DNA from: Janibacter terrae NBRC 107853 | GTDB lineage: Bacteria > Actinomycetota > Actinomycetes > Actinomycetales > Dermatophilaceae | Length of the DNA: 64,000 nt | Direction of reading: 5' to 3' | Assembly (NCBI RefSeq): GCF_001591405.1 | Contig: NZ_BCUV01000010.1 | Span: 62,001-126,000 of the forward strand | Part shown: positions 1-8,474 of the stretch, in pieces | Numbering within the stretch: the stretch's first letter is position 1 | Layout: every line of letters begins with the position of its first letter | Position numbers and translations under genes: made by a program | The notes under the pieces: generated by a model | Told to the model about the DNA's origin: nothing | The model's input: only the letters and a program-made list of their open reading frames with translations | Databases searched by the model: none

Positions 1-1
1 G

Positions 2-370
2 ACCTATCCGCTGACCCGCACGACCAAGGTAAGGATCAACCTGTCCATGAGGGTGCTCAACGCCATCCCGGACGCTCACGAGGAGCCCACGCCCATCGCA
101 GCCGACGACCTTGGACCGAGGATTGCCGACGACGCACCCGTGAGCGCGACCTGCGAGGCCGCTCGCCTCCTTCTCTGGGCGCTCGATCACGACGTCATCT
201 CCCAGGACGAAGGGGCGCTGCTCTACCGCGCGACGCTCGACGCCAGCGCCTCGATCAACGCCGCTCTCACGGAGATCGCTGCCGAAGAGGGAGTGACCAG
301 CCGTGCCATGCACGGTCGGTACTCCCGCGTGGTCGAGAAGATCACCGCGGCCGTTCTCGAGACGACCTGA
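2..370 (+). CDS. C-terminal part of an unknown protein, 5' end outside the window
   Basis: The frame is open from the first complete codon of the window, so this is the 3' end of a longer gene; the first internal ATG is at 47. The visible 122 residues are acidic at first and then become helical. The last 40 or so (EEGVTSRAMHGRYSRVV region) look like a helix-turn-helix of the type that ends sigma-factor-like or integrase-like DNA-binding proteins, but I cannot assign a family. The gene stops 46 bp before the 12-bp repeat array in front of parA, so it belongs to the same backbone. Function unknown. Confidence 0.6.
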   Translation, partial: TYPLTRTTKVRINLSMRVLNAIPDAHEEPTPIAADDLGPRIADDAPVSATCEAARLLLWALDHDVISQDEGALLYRATLDASASINAALTEIAAEEGVTSRAMHGRYSRVVEKITAAVLETT

Positions 371-416
371 CTCCCCTGCCACCACCACTGGACTGAAGGT
401 CTGGCTGCAAGCGCCT

Positions 417-649
417 CATATGTCACCGCATATGTGTGCTCATATGCTTCCGTCTATGCCGCTTCGTATGTGTCCCCAGATGTGCCCCCCTATGCGCGTG
501 CATCTGTGAGGTCATATGGCGCGGCATATGTGGCCCTTCTGCGTCTTCGTCTGCTTGCTCATATGCTTCCCCACCTGTTGCTGCGTCTGTTTATGCATAT
601 GCCGCCGCATATGTGTCCTCATCTGCATCTTCTGATGTACCGTCATCTG
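417..649. repeat. Array of 20 units with 12-bp period (CATATG core), candidate centromere of the parA locus
   Basis: Twenty hexamers of consensus CATATG / CATCTG start at 417, 429, 441, 453, 465, 477, 489, 501, 513, 525, 536, 548, 560, 572, 584, 596, 608, 620, 632 and 644. Every step is exactly 12 bp except one 11-bp step (525 to 536). Eight units are perfect CATATG, three are CATCTG, and all twenty end in TG. The six bases between cores vary and are pyrimidine-rich. No convincing gene covers the array. Its place directly upstream of parA is that expected for a type Ib partition site or operator, where a small partner protein binds iterated boxes. That role is inference; the periodicity is seen directly. 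Confidence 0.85.
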
Positions 650-719
650 CGTGCCCGGTTTACTTCCGATGGCGGCCTTGGATAAGCCGCCGATTGGGCA
701 CCGGAGGGATGGGATCGAG

Positions 720-1382
720 ATGCCTGAGCCACAGCTCATCGTCGTCGCGGGTCAGAAGGGTGGGCCGGGGAAGTCGACGACCACAATCAACCTTGCGGCC
801 TGCTTCGCAGCGGAGGGGGAGCGCGTCCTAGTCGTCGACATCGACCCCCAAGGCAGCGCGGTCGGGTGGGCGGAGACGGCCGGAGACGCACTGCCCTTCG
901 ACTTCGCCGCCAGCGACGACCCCGGGCTGCTGTCATCCCTGAAGCAGGTCGACTACGACTACGTCCTCGTCGACACCCCCGGCTCGCTCGTCGAGGTCGA
1001 GAAGAACCAGGCCCTGATCCCGATCGCCGACTTCGTGGTCATCCCCTCGCTGGGGGACCCGCTGGGCATGGAGCCGCTGGCCCGTACCGTCCATCAGGTC
1101 CTCACACCGACAGGTGTCCCTTTCCGGGTGCTGCTCAACAACGTCTCCGACCGTCGGGGACCGGCCTGGCCGATCACCACGATCCACACGCTCGCCGCCG
1201 CCGGCCTCCCGTGCTTCCGGACCTACATCCGCTCCTACGTCACGCTGACCGACGCGCCCGGCACCGGGGCGGTGGTCACGCAGCTGACCGACGAGCCCGG
1301 CAAGAAGAGCGCCCGGCTCTACAAGCAGGTCGCCCAGGAGATCCGCGACATCCTCGCGGCCAACGACGGCGGCACGCGATGA
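720..1382 (+). CDS. parA: ParA-family partition ATPase (short, type Ib-like)
   Basis: A 220-aa ATPase with the deviant Walker A motif KGGPGKST near residues 11-18, the family [10 protein letters not shown] box near residues 40-50, and the switch-like VLVDTPGS motif. There is no N-terminal HTH, as in small type Ib ParA proteins, so DNA recognition should lie in the partner and the adjacent repeats. I chose ATG at 720 because GGAGGG (703-708) sits 11 nt upstream; the GTG at 651 would add a 23-residue leader running out of the repeat array. The stop overlaps the next start (ATGA), so the two are translationally coupled. Expected role: plasmid segregation on the nucleoid. Confidence 0.93.
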   Translation: MPEPQLIVVAGQKGGPGKSTTTINLAACFAAEGERVLVVDIDPQGSAVGWAETAGDALPFDFAASDDPGLLSSLKQVDYDYVLVDTPGSLVEVEKNQALIPIADFVVIPSLGDPLGMEPLARTVHQVLTPTGVPFRVLLNNVSDRRGPAWPITTIHTLAAAGLPCFRTYIRSYVTLTDAPGTGAVVTQLTDEPGKKSARLYKQVAQEIRDILAANDGGTR

Positions 1383-1975
1383 GCCGCCAGCAGAACCTGG
1401 CCAACCTCCTGGCCCGCGGCACAGCCAACGCCGCGCAGGCCGGCCCGATGGTCACCACAGACACCGAGCCCGCCACCAAGCCCACCCAGGCGACGCCCCG
1501 GAAGGCCCCGAAGAAGGCCGCGCCCAAGCCGGACAAGACCTCTCCGAAGACGAGTGTGGACGACGTCGCGGACGGGCCCATGGTGCGCGCCGCCAGCCTG
1601 ATCCCCGCCGACCTGCACAAGGAGATCTCTGAGCGGGCCGACGGCACCTTCGGCCAGCTCATCACCTGGTCGTGCATCGACTTCCCAGATCAGATCGTCG
1701 AGGACGTGCTGACCTCGCTCGGAGCCGGAGCTCAGGTCTCCCGCGCCCCGCGCATCAACCGTGGAGCAGCACCCAAGAGCAACACGAGACAGATCGCCCC
1801 AACCTTCCTGCCCAACGAGAACGCGATCGTGCTCGACCTCCTCGAGCAGATCAAGCAGTCCGCCGCCGACGCCGGCGTCGACCCCGGCACCGCAAAGCGG
1901 ATCACCCGAACCGTCCTGCACGCCGCAGCGCTGCGGCGCTGGGCCACGGAACATCCCCAGACCACCACCGACTGA
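1379..1975 (+). CDS. ParA partner / candidate centromere-binding protein
   Basis: A 198-aa protein whose ATG overlaps the parA stop. Residues 20-65 are rich in Pro, Lys, Ala and Thr (for example [15 protein letters not shown]) and probably disordered, a common feature of ParB-type partners, whose basic N-terminus stimulates the ATPase. The rest is predicted helical, with no ParB Spo0J-type box that I can see. Position makes it the best candidate to bind the 12-bp array upstream of parA. It may instead link partition to the Tad genes that follow 22 bp later. Family assignment is from context. Confidence 0.6.
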   Translation: MSRQQNLANLLARGTANAAQAGPMVTTDTEPATKPTQATPRKAPKKAAPKPDKTSPKTSVDDVADGPMVRAASLIPADLHKEISERADGTFGQLITWSCIDFPDQIVEDVLTSLGAGAQVSRAPRINRGAAPKSNTRQIAPTFLPNENAIVLDLLEQIKQSAADAGVDPGTAKRITRTVLHAAALRRWATEHPQTTTD

Positions 1976-1997
1976 CCCGCCCACCAAAGGGGGACCC

Positions 1998-2684
1998 ATG
2001 ACAGCTGCACCCGAATCCACCACGACCACCCGGCGGGGGCCGGTCGTCGACCCGGCACCGCACGTCAAGACACGGTGGAACCGGCGGCTGCTGCTGATCG
2101 GGATCCTTCTGGCGCTGCTGTGCGGGCTGGCGGCCTACTGGGCCGTCAATCGGGCCAGCACACCTCGCTCGGTAGTCGTGGTCACCAAGGACATCGCCGC
2201 CGGGGACGTCATCACCGAGGACGCCCTCGGCACCACGTTGGTGACCGGGGGAGAGAACCTGACCACGACCCCGGAAGGGCAGCTGCGCGCCCTGGTGGGG
2301 GAGCGGGCATCAGTGCCCATGCCCGCGGGCTCTCTGGCGACCAAGGCCATGACCATCCCGCGCATCTCCCCCCGCGAGGGACAAGCCATCGTCGGTGTCG
2401 CACTGTCCCCGGGGCAGTACCCCACAAGCGGTCTGCAGCGCGGCGACGCGGTGCGCCTGGTGGTCACCGGCGGCGGGCAGAGCATCAAGGAGCTGCCGCC
2501 GGGCAAGGCCTTCACCGCCACCGTCCTGGCCGTGGGCGATGTCGACAACAACGGTCGCCGCACCGTCGACCTGTCCATCGGGACCAGCGACGCCGACCTC
2601 GCCGCGGCCGCGGCCGGCACCGAGAAGGTCGCCATCGTCAACGTCCTGCCCGTCGGCCTCAGCCCCGACAACGGACAGGGGTAA
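1998..2684 (+). CDS. SAF-domain membrane protein (CpaB/FlgA-like)
   Basis: A 228-aa protein with a Pro/Thr-rich cytoplasmic start, one membrane helix at about residues 30-50, and an extracytoplasmic part that begins with the typical SAF pattern (residues about 55-115: VVVTKDIAAGDVITEDAL, then MPAGSL). CpaB-type SAF proteins are accessory parts of Tad/Flp pilus systems. The ATG at 1998 follows an AAAGGGGGA Shine-Dalgarno. It opens the secretion operon after the partition genes. Confidence 0.82.
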   Translation: MTAAPESTTTTRRGPVVDPAPHVKTRWNRRLLLIGILLALLCGLAAYWAVNRASTPRSVVVVTKDIAAGDVITEDALGTTLVTGGENLTTTPEGQLRALVGERASVPMPAGSLATKAMTIPRISPREGQAIVGVALSPGQYPTSGLQRGDAVRLVVTGGGQSIKELPPGKAFTATVLAVGDVDNNGRRTVDLSIGTSDADLAAAAAGTEKVAIVNVLPVGLSPDNGQG

Positions 2685-2688
2685 GCAC

Positions 2689-3519
2689 ATGGCACTGACA
2701 GCTCTGACCTCCATCAGCGCCTCCCCGGGCGTGACCTCCACCGCGCTGACCTGGGCGCAGGTCTCCAAGAAGCCAACCCTGCTCGTCGAGGCAGACCCCA
2801 CCGGCGGCTCCCCGATGCTCTGCATCGCCTGGCAGGGGTCCCAGCCCCACGACCGGTCGGTGCTCGACCTGGCGCACTTCCCGGCCAGCGAGTACCCCGA
2901 CCGCATCTGGGAGCTCGCGCTGCCGCTGCCGCAGCGCCCCAAGGCGGCATGGGTGCTGCCCGCCGTGGGCTCACCGGCCCAGGCCCGCTCGATGCGTGAG
3001 CTCTGGGCCCCGGTCTGCGACGCTCTGGCCCGCATCAGCTCTGACTCCGACGTCGACGTCGTGATCGACCTCGGACGATGGAACACCGCAGGCTTCGCCG
3101 AACCTGTCCTCGCTCGAGCCAGCAGCATCCTGGTGATGACTGATACGACCCTGACCGCCCTGAACTCCCTCGCCCTCGGGCTGTCGGTGATCCGAGAGCA
3201 GCTCGAGGCCTCAGGCGGCACCCACAAGCTCGGCGTCGTTCCCGTCCTCGGACAGGAGAAGGGCACCGGGCACCGCCCCTACGGCTCCCGAGAGATCGCA
3301 CAGATCACCGACTCCGTGCCCGTCCTGCCCGGCGTGGCCCGCGACCCCAAGGCCGCAGGGGAGAGGCGGTGGACCGGTGAGAGTCAACGTGTTCGCGCCA
3401 CCGACAAGCTCCGGCCGCGCACGGCCTACCCGCTCTCGATCCAGCACCTCATCGAGGCCAACGACAAGCACGTCGCGACGGCCTCTGACTACCTCTCGAC
3501 CAGCCAGGAGACAGCATGA
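2689..3519 (+). CDS. CpaE/TadZ-like ATPase-fold protein with degenerate P-loop
   Basis: A 276-aa MinD/ParA-fold protein. The segment where a deviant Walker A should be (SISASPGVTSTAL, residues 7-19) keeps glycine and the Ser/Thr pair but lacks the signature lysines, while VEADPTGGS and DVVIDLGRW match the later ParA-fold boxes. In Tad systems the CpaE/TadZ protein localises the secretion apparatus, and degenerate P-loops are common there. The ATG lies 5 bp after the SAF gene, and the 3' end overlaps tadA by 4 bp (ATGA). An orphan chromosome-partition ATPase is less likely given these neighbours. Confidence 0.75.
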   Translation: MALTALTSISASPGVTSTALTWAQVSKKPTLLVEADPTGGSPMLCIAWQGSQPHDRSVLDLAHFPASEYPDRIWELALPLPQRPKAAWVLPAVGSPAQARSMRELWAPVCDALARISSDSDVDVVIDLGRWNTAGFAEPVLARASSILVMTDTTLTALNSLALGLSVIREQLEASGGTHKLGVVPVLGQEKGTGHRPYGSREIAQITDSVPVLPGVARDPKAAGERRWTGESQRVRATDKLRPRTAYPLSIQHLIEANDKHVATASDYLSTSQETA

Positions 3520-5093
3520 GCGAGCAGGATCAGGTCCAGTCGCCGACCTCGCTGCCGATGTTCGCCCACCGGCAGAGCCCCGCCGCCCGAGGACTGGGCG
3601 GATCCATGGCCCCTGCGCCGCAGGAGCCGGTTCACCACGAGCCCCAGCCCTCCAGGCCCGTCACCGACGGCGTCACCGCCGAGCGCGCAGACCAGATCCA
3701 CGACGCGATCCGACGGATCAGCGCGGTCGACTGGGACGACGTCGCCCGACTGCGCCTGCAGGTCAGCGGCGAGATCTCCCGACGCTTCCCCAACACACCC
3801 CTGAAGGAGGAGCAGCACCGCGAAGCCGTCTCCCTCATGGTCAACGAGGCGCTCGACGACCACGCCGACAGCCAGCTGAGCACAGGCGGGGGACGCCTCT
3901 CGGCGGAGGCGCGAGCCGAGCTGCACCGGGCGGTCATGGTCAGCCTCTTCGGCGCGGGCCGGTTCCAGCCGCTGCTCGACCTCGAGGGGCTGGAGAACTT
4001 GGAGTGCGAGGGGTGCGACAACGTCACGCTCCAGTTCGCCGACGGGCGCCTCGAGCGCGGCCCGGCGGTCGCCGACAGTGACGAGCAGCTCATCGACGAG
4101 ATCCGCTACATCGCCCGCACCGCGGTCACCGGGGAGACGGTGTTCAGCCAGCACAGGCCCTGGGTGCGCCTGGCCCTGCCCGACGGGTCACGGTTCGCCG
4201 CCGAGGCCTGGGTCTCCCGCCGCCCCTCGATCAGCATCCGCAAGCACCGCTTCGTCGACACCGACCTCGCCCAGATGCGTGACCTGGGTGCCATCGACGA
4301 GACTCTCGAGCAGTTCCTGCGCGCCGCGATCCGCGCCGGGAAGAACATCATCGTCTCCGGCGACCCCGCTGCCGGCAAGACCACCCTGGTCCGGGCGATC
4401 CTCAACGAGCTGGACCCCAACGAACGGCTCGCGACCATCGAGGCCCAGTACGAGCTGCTCATGGACCAGATGCCCCACCGGCATCACCGCGTGTGGGCTG
4501 TTGAGGCCCAGCCCGGCGGAGAGATCGGCGCTGACGGCCGCCCCGTTGGCGAGGTCACCCTGACCCGGCTCATCGAGCTCTCCCTGCAGAAGAACGTCAC
4601 CCGCATCGTCGTCGGCGAGGTTGTCGGCGACGAGGTGATGTCGATGATGGAGGCCATGCAGGGCGGGCGCGGATCCATCAGCACGATCCACGCAAGCTCG
4701 GCGCGGGACACCATCGAGCGACTGGTCACCCTGATCACCCGAGCGCGCGCCAACGTCGACCCCCTCTTCGGGTACCGGCTTGTCGCGCAGAACGTCGACC
4801 TGATCGTCCACCTCAACCTCACTGACGAGTCCGCGCTCGAAGGCGGCCGCCGCTGGCGCTTCGTCGACGACATCGTCGCCGTCGAGGTCTCCCAGGACAC
4901 CGGAGTGGCCTTCGACCAGATCTTCGCGCCTGACGAGCACGGCCGCGCCGTGCCCAGCGGCACTGTGCCGAAGTGGATCAGTGAGTTGCGCCGGCACGGG
5001 TTCGACCCGTCCCTGCTCACCGGGAGGGTCTCCTCGTGGGGCCCGCCGCCCGAGCTGCTCGTGCGCGACGACGGCGCCTGGGGCGCGGCATGA
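3516..5093 (+). CDS. tadA: TadA/CpaF-type secretion ATPase
   Basis: A 525-aa type II/IV secretion ATPase. Residues 1-60 form a variable Pro/Gln-rich leader. The N-terminal domain is followed by Walker A SGDPAAGKTTL (about residues 282-292), an Asp box with ATIEAQYELL, the Walker B region RIVVGEVVGDEV (about 365-377) and the His-box GSISTIHASSARDTIERL. The usual arginine after GEV is valine here. It powers assembly of Tad/Flp pili or a related surface secretion machine. It lies between the CpaE-like gene and tadB, overlapping both by 4 bp, which implies coupled translation. Confidence 0.93.
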   Translation: MSEQDQVQSPTSLPMFAHRQSPAARGLGGSMAPAPQEPVHHEPQPSRPVTDGVTAERADQIHDAIRRISAVDWDDVARLRLQVSGEISRRFPNTPLKEEQHREAVSLMVNEALDDHADSQLSTGGGRLSAEARAELHRAVMVSLFGAGRFQPLLDLEGLENLECEGCDNVTLQFADGRLERGPAVADSDEQLIDEIRYIARTAVTGETVFSQHRPWVRLALPDGSRFAAEAWVSRRPSISIRKHRFVDTDLAQMRDLGAIDETLEQFLRAAIRAGKNIIVSGDPAAGKTTLVRAILNELDPNERLATIEAQYELLMDQMPHRHHRVWAVEAQPGGEIGADGRPVGEVTLTRLIELSLQKNVTRIVVGEVVGDEVMSMMEAMQGGRGSISTIHASSARDTIERLVTLITRARANVDPLFGYRLVAQNVDLIVHLNLTDESALEGGRRWRFVDDIVAVEVSQDTGVAFDQIFAPDEHGRAVPSGTVPKWISELRRHGFDPSLLTGRVSSWGPPPELLVRDDGAWGAA

Positions 5094-5938
5094 CCGTCCT
5101 GGCAGTCCTCTCCGCGATCGGTGTCGCCGTCGGTCTCACCCTGGTCATCGCCGCGTCTCGCCCCGGCGGGCCGCGGCCTTCCCGGCCCGTGTCGGCAGTA
5201 CCGCAGCGACGGCGACTCAGCGCCACCGCCCGACGCAACGCACTGATCGGGCTGGGCATCGGAGTCGTCCTGGCCCTGACCGGGTGGGTGATCGCCCTGG
5301 TCCTGGCCCCGGCTCTGGCGGTGCTGCTGCCCTACCTGGTCCGCAAGGACGACAGCGTCTCCCCGGATGACCTCGAAGCACTGGAGGAGTGGGCCAGGTC
5401 TCTGGCCGGCGTGATCGGCGCCGGGCAGGGGATCTCCAGCGCCATCATCGCCACCCGCGCGTCCGCCCCCGAGCGGATCCGGCCGCAACTGGAGCGGCTC
5501 ATCGCCCGCCTCTACGCCCGCCGCCCCTTGGACGAGGCGCTCTACGCCTTCGCCGACGACGTCGACAACCAGGTCGGCGACTTCATCGCCACCGCCCTGA
5601 TCCAGGCCTCACGCCACGAGGGCGCGGCCCTGCGCAAGGCCCTGGACGGCATCGCCGTCGACGTCACGCAAGAGGTCCGTGCCCGCCGCGACATCGAGGC
5701 CTCCCGCGCCGGCACTCGCGCCCAGGCGCGGATCGTGACGATCATCGCGCTCAGCGTCCTGGCGCTCTTCGTGCTCGTCACCCCCCTCGGGTCGTACTAC
5801 CGCACCTCGTCGGGGCAGCTGATGCTCATGCTCGTCCTCGGCCTGTTCCTCGGGGCCCTGTACTGGCTGCGCAAGGCGGCCACGACCACGCCCCTGGCAC
5901 GGTTCCTCGTCGCACCCGCCCCGAAGGAGCGAGCATGA
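5090..5938 (+). CDS. tadB: TadB-like inner-membrane platform protein
   Basis: A 282-aa protein. ATG at 5090 overlaps the tadA stop. It has N-terminal membrane helices (about residues 3-22 and 45-75), a cytoplasmic type II secretion F-domain (the LEEWARSLAGVIGAGQGI and QASRHEGAALRKAL regions), and two C-terminal helices near residues 220-265. This is the TadB half of the TadB-TadC platform that the TadA ATPase drives. Upstream in-frame starts fall inside tadA and were rejected. Confidence 0.88.
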   Translation: MTVLAVLSAIGVAVGLTLVIAASRPGGPRPSRPVSAVPQRRRLSATARRNALIGLGIGVVLALTGWVIALVLAPALAVLLPYLVRKDDSVSPDDLEALEEWARSLAGVIGAGQGISSAIIATRASAPERIRPQLERLIARLYARRPLDEALYAFADDVDNQVGDFIATALIQASRHEGAALRKALDGIAVDVTQEVRARRDIEASRAGTRAQARIVTIIALSVLALFVLVTPLGSYYRTSSGQLMLMLVLGLFLGALYWLRKAATTTPLARFLVAPAPKERA

Positions 5939-6834
5939 CCGCCACCGCACTAGCCATCTTCTTCGGGCTCCTGACCGGGATCGCCCTGACCGTGGCGCTG
6001 GCCGGGGCCGTCACCCCCAGACCCGACCTGGCCTCGGCGATCGACAACCTCAGACCGCGCCACCTCGGGATCCGCAGGGTGGCCCCCGACGCACCCGCAG
6101 GCCCCAGCACGCGCCTGGAGTCGGTGGGGGAGTGGGCACGCACCAAGACCCACCGGTGGACCTTCCTCCGGGCTCCCGAGCGCGACCTGGACCTGATGCA
6201 GATCCCCACCACCGAGCACTACGGCAAGAAGGCCCTCGGCGCTCTCATCGGCTTCTCCGCAGCCACCCTCCTGCCGATGCTCGCCGGGATGGGCCTGGTC
6301 CTGCCGTTCGGCCTCGGGCTCGCCTTCGCTGCCGTGGGCTGGTTCGCCCCCGACTTCACCGTCCGCGACAACGCCAAGCAGCGCCGCGAGGACTTCGCCT
6401 ACGCCGCCGTGTCCTACCTGCGGCTCGTGGCGATCTCCCGGGCCGCCGGCGCCGGTCTCGTCGCCTCCCTGGAGTCCGCGGCCCGCACCTCCGACTCGTG
6501 GATGTTCATCCGGATCCGTGAGGAGCTCCGCCTGGCCAAGTACGCCGGCATCCCCGCCTGGGACGCCCTCGAGGGCCTGGCGCAGAGCATCGACGTCCCC
6601 GAGCTGCGTGAGGTCGCCGACATCATCCGCCTGGCCGACAGCTCCGGAGCGGCGGTCGCTGACAACCTCATGGCCCGCGCGGCATCCCTGCGTGACCGGC
6701 TCCTGACCAAGGAAGAGACCGAGGCCAACACGGCCACCACCTCCATGGGCATCCCCATGGCCGGGCTAGCCGGCGCCTTCCTGATCGCGCTGATCATCCC
6801 CGCCTTCGTCCAGCTCGCCGGAGTCAACCCGTGA
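5935..6834 (+). CDS. tadC: TadC-like inner-membrane platform protein
   Basis: A 299-aa protein overlapping tadB by 4 bp (ATGA). It has an N-terminal membrane helix (residues 3-27), a pair of helices in the middle (about 100-140), the GspF-type cytoplasmic domain with LRLVAISRAAGAGLVASLES and LADSSGAAVADNL, and a final helix (about 275-297). It pairs with TadB to form the pilus assembly platform. It ends the tightly overlapped ATPase-platform block; a 105-bp gap follows before the pilin-like gene. Confidence 0.88.
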   Translation: MTATALAIFFGLLTGIALTVALAGAVTPRPDLASAIDNLRPRHLGIRRVAPDAPAGPSTRLESVGEWARTKTHRWTFLRAPERDLDLMQIPTTEHYGKKALGALIGFSAATLLPMLAGMGLVLPFGLGLAFAAVGWFAPDFTVRDNAKQRREDFAYAAVSYLRLVAISRAAGAGLVASLESAARTSDSWMFIRIREELRLAKYAGIPAWDALEGLAQSIDVPELREVADIIRLADSSGAAVADNLMARAASLRDRLLTKEETEANTATTSMGIPMAGLAGAFLIALIIPAFVQLAGVNP

Positions 6835-6939
6835 CCAGCCCCCGAAGGGTAAGGACTCCACCAAAACTCCTTGACCCAGCGCGACAGACTGGAACCCGAG
6901 CACCAAACTAGAACCCAAAACCCGCAAGCAGGGGGAGTG

Positions 6940-7200
6940 ATGAACAGCATCAAGAGCGTCACCAGTGCCGTGCTCACCATGAGCGTCGCCGTCTACGCCG
7001 TGATGATCGGTGCCCTGATGGCCCCGGTCACTCGCATGGACCAGAAGATCCAGGCCCGAGGCGAGGACCCCGAGGCCGGAGCCATCAACACGATGGAAAT
7101 CGTCATCATGGCCGCGATCGTCCTGGCCGTCGTGGTCACCGTCGCGGCCGCCTTCGGCACCAAGATCACGAGCTGGTTCGACAAGGTCCCCGGCGGCTGA
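6940..7200 (+). CDS. Small membrane protein, candidate Flp-type pilin
   Basis: An 86-aa protein with two hydrophobic segments (about residues 10-28 and 50-72) around a charged loop (MDQKIQARGEDPEAGA). Its size and its place between tadC and the TadE genes fit a Flp-like structural subunit, but the classical Flp prepilin G/XXXXEY cleavage motif is not evident, so pilin identity is inferred from context. A strong GGGGGAG ribosome site lies just upstream; GTG at 6937 is an alternative start one codon earlier. The 105-bp gap before it may hold its own promoter, suiting a high-copy subunit. Confidence 0.6.
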   Translation: MNSIKSVTSAVLTMSVAVYAVMIGALMAPVTRMDQKIQARGEDPEAGAINTMEIVIMAAIVLAVVVTVAAAFGTKITSWFDKVPGG

Positions 7201-7219
7201 CCCCACCCGGACACCAGTG

Positions 7220-7636
7220 ATGAGCACCGTCAGCGCCCAGCACCCAGCCCGGAGCCTGCGCTCCCGGCTGGGTGCTGACGACGGGATCGCGACCCTTGAG
7301 GCGGCGATCCTGGCGCCGGTGCTGCTCTTCGCGACGATGGCCCTGGTGCAGTCCGCGATCTACTTCATGGCGACCACGTCGGTGACCAACGCGGCGCAGA
7401 TCGCGCTGGAGACCGCCCGGACCGACTCCTCCAGCGCCTCCGCCGGCGAAGGAGCCGCCACGAGCTACCTCTCGAGGCAGAGCATGGTCACCGACCCGGG
7501 CGTGAGCGTGCAGCGCGGCCCCGAGACCGTCACGGTCCTGGCCACGGGGCAGGCCCCGTCCCTGGTTCCGTTCGTCACCCTGCCGCTCATCGAGCGCAGC
7601 ATCGACGGTCCGCTCGAGAGGGTGACCGCGCCGTGA
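7220..7636 (+). CDS. TadE-like pseudopilin
   Basis: A 138-aa protein with the TadE/TadG signature: a short basic lead, then DDGIATLEAAILAPVLLF (residues about 21-40) running into a hydrophobic helix, with a Glu five residues into it as in class III prepilins. The extracytoplasmic remainder is Ser/Thr-rich. GTG at 7217 directly precedes the chosen ATG. Its 3' end overlaps the next gene by 4 bp (GTGA). Expected role: minor pilin in the envelope-spanning Tad structure. Confidence 0.85.
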   Translation: MSTVSAQHPARSLRSRLGADDGIATLEAAILAPVLLFATMALVQSAIYFMATTSVTNAAQIALETARTDSSSASAGEGAATSYLSRQSMVTDPGVSVQRGPETVTVLATGQAPSLVPFVTLPLIERSIDGPLERVTAP

Positions 7637-8067
7637 GCCGCCAGGACCTGATGGACGAGCGAGGGTCGTCAACGCTCGAGCTGGCGATCATGGCGCCGGT
7701 GATCATCGCCCTGCTGCTCATGCTCATCGCGTTCGGTCGCACGGCGACGGCGACCAGTCACGTCGATGGTGCCGCGTTCGCCACCGCCCGGGCCGCCTCC
7801 ATCGAGCGCAGCTCCGCGGCCGCCGACACCGCCGCCTCTGCCACGGCTCGCGACTATCTGGACCAGCGAGGGCTGACCTGCGACCCGCAGGTCGTGGACG
7901 TCGACACCACCGGGTTCGCCCGCGCGGTTGGGGAGCGGGCCGAGGTCGCGGTGACCATCTCCTGCACCGTGCCGATGCGTGAGGTCACCGGGGTGCTGCC
8001 GTTCGGCACGCGCACGTTCACCGCGACCGCGGTCAGCCCCATCGACTCCTACCGGGGTGCCCCGTGA
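7633..8067 (+). CDS. TadE-like pseudopilin
   Basis: A 144-aa protein beginning at GTG (GTGA overlap with the previous gene). It carries the prepilin-like stretch DERGSSTLELAIMAPVII (residues 8-25), with the conserved Glu in the hydrophobic segment, and an extracytoplasmic domain with one Cys pair (residues 77 and about 116). It is a second paralogous minor pilin of the same operon and overlaps the third by 4 bp. Confidence 0.85.
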   Translation: MSRQDLMDERGSSTLELAIMAPVIIALLLMLIAFGRTATATSHVDGAAFATARAASIERSSAAADTAASATARDYLDQRGLTCDPQVVDVDTTGFARAVGERAEVAVTISCTVPMREVTGVLPFGTRTFTATAVSPIDSYRGAP

Positions 8068-8474
8068 TCCCCGCGGTGTGGCGTCGCCTGCGCGGCGAGG
8101 ACGGGCACGTGACCATCTGGGTCATGATCATCGGCGTGACGATCATGACCGCCGGCGGCATGGTCTACGACGGCGCTGACAAGGCCAACCAGGCTCGGCG
8201 GGCCACGATGATCGCCAACGAGGCCGGACGCGCCGCCAGCCAGGAGCTCTCCGCCGACGTCGTCGCCGGCGAAGGGGTCTCGATCGACCTGGCCGGAGCC
8301 GCGGATGCCGCCCGCACCTACCTGGACTCCGCCGGGGCCGAGGGAAGCGTGAGCGTGGAGGGCACCCAGGTCGTGATCCGGACCAGCCTCCCGTGGGAGC
8401 CCTCGGTTCTCCCGCTGCCCTCCGACACCCTGACCGCCACCGCCACCGTCGACGCCCAGGAGGTAGCCCCATGA
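8064..8474 (+). CDS. TadE/TadG-like pseudopilin
   Basis: A 136-aa protein starting at GTG 8064, which overlaps the preceding stop. After the basic N-terminus comes EDGHVTIWVMIIGVTIMTAG, a divergent TadE/G hydrophobic segment, then a region (YDGADKANQARRATMIANEAGRAA, interrupted here) that matches the helical part of TadG-like proteins. Together with its two neighbours it gives three minor pilins in series. It overlaps the LysM-BTAD gene by 4 bp. Confidence 0.75.
   Translation: MIPAVWRRLRGEDGHVTIWVMIIGVTIMTAGGMVYDGADKANQARRATMIANEAGRAASQELSADVVAGEGVSIDLAGAADAARTYLDSAGAEGSVSVEGTQVVIRTSLPWEPSVLPLPSDTLTATATVDAQEVAP

Noticed and set aside
434-831. Open frames across the CATATG array giving four-residue-periodic peptides
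   Set aside because: The 12-bp period automatically gives periodic peptides in every frame; composition is unlike the neighbouring genes and the true parA start lies inside one of them.
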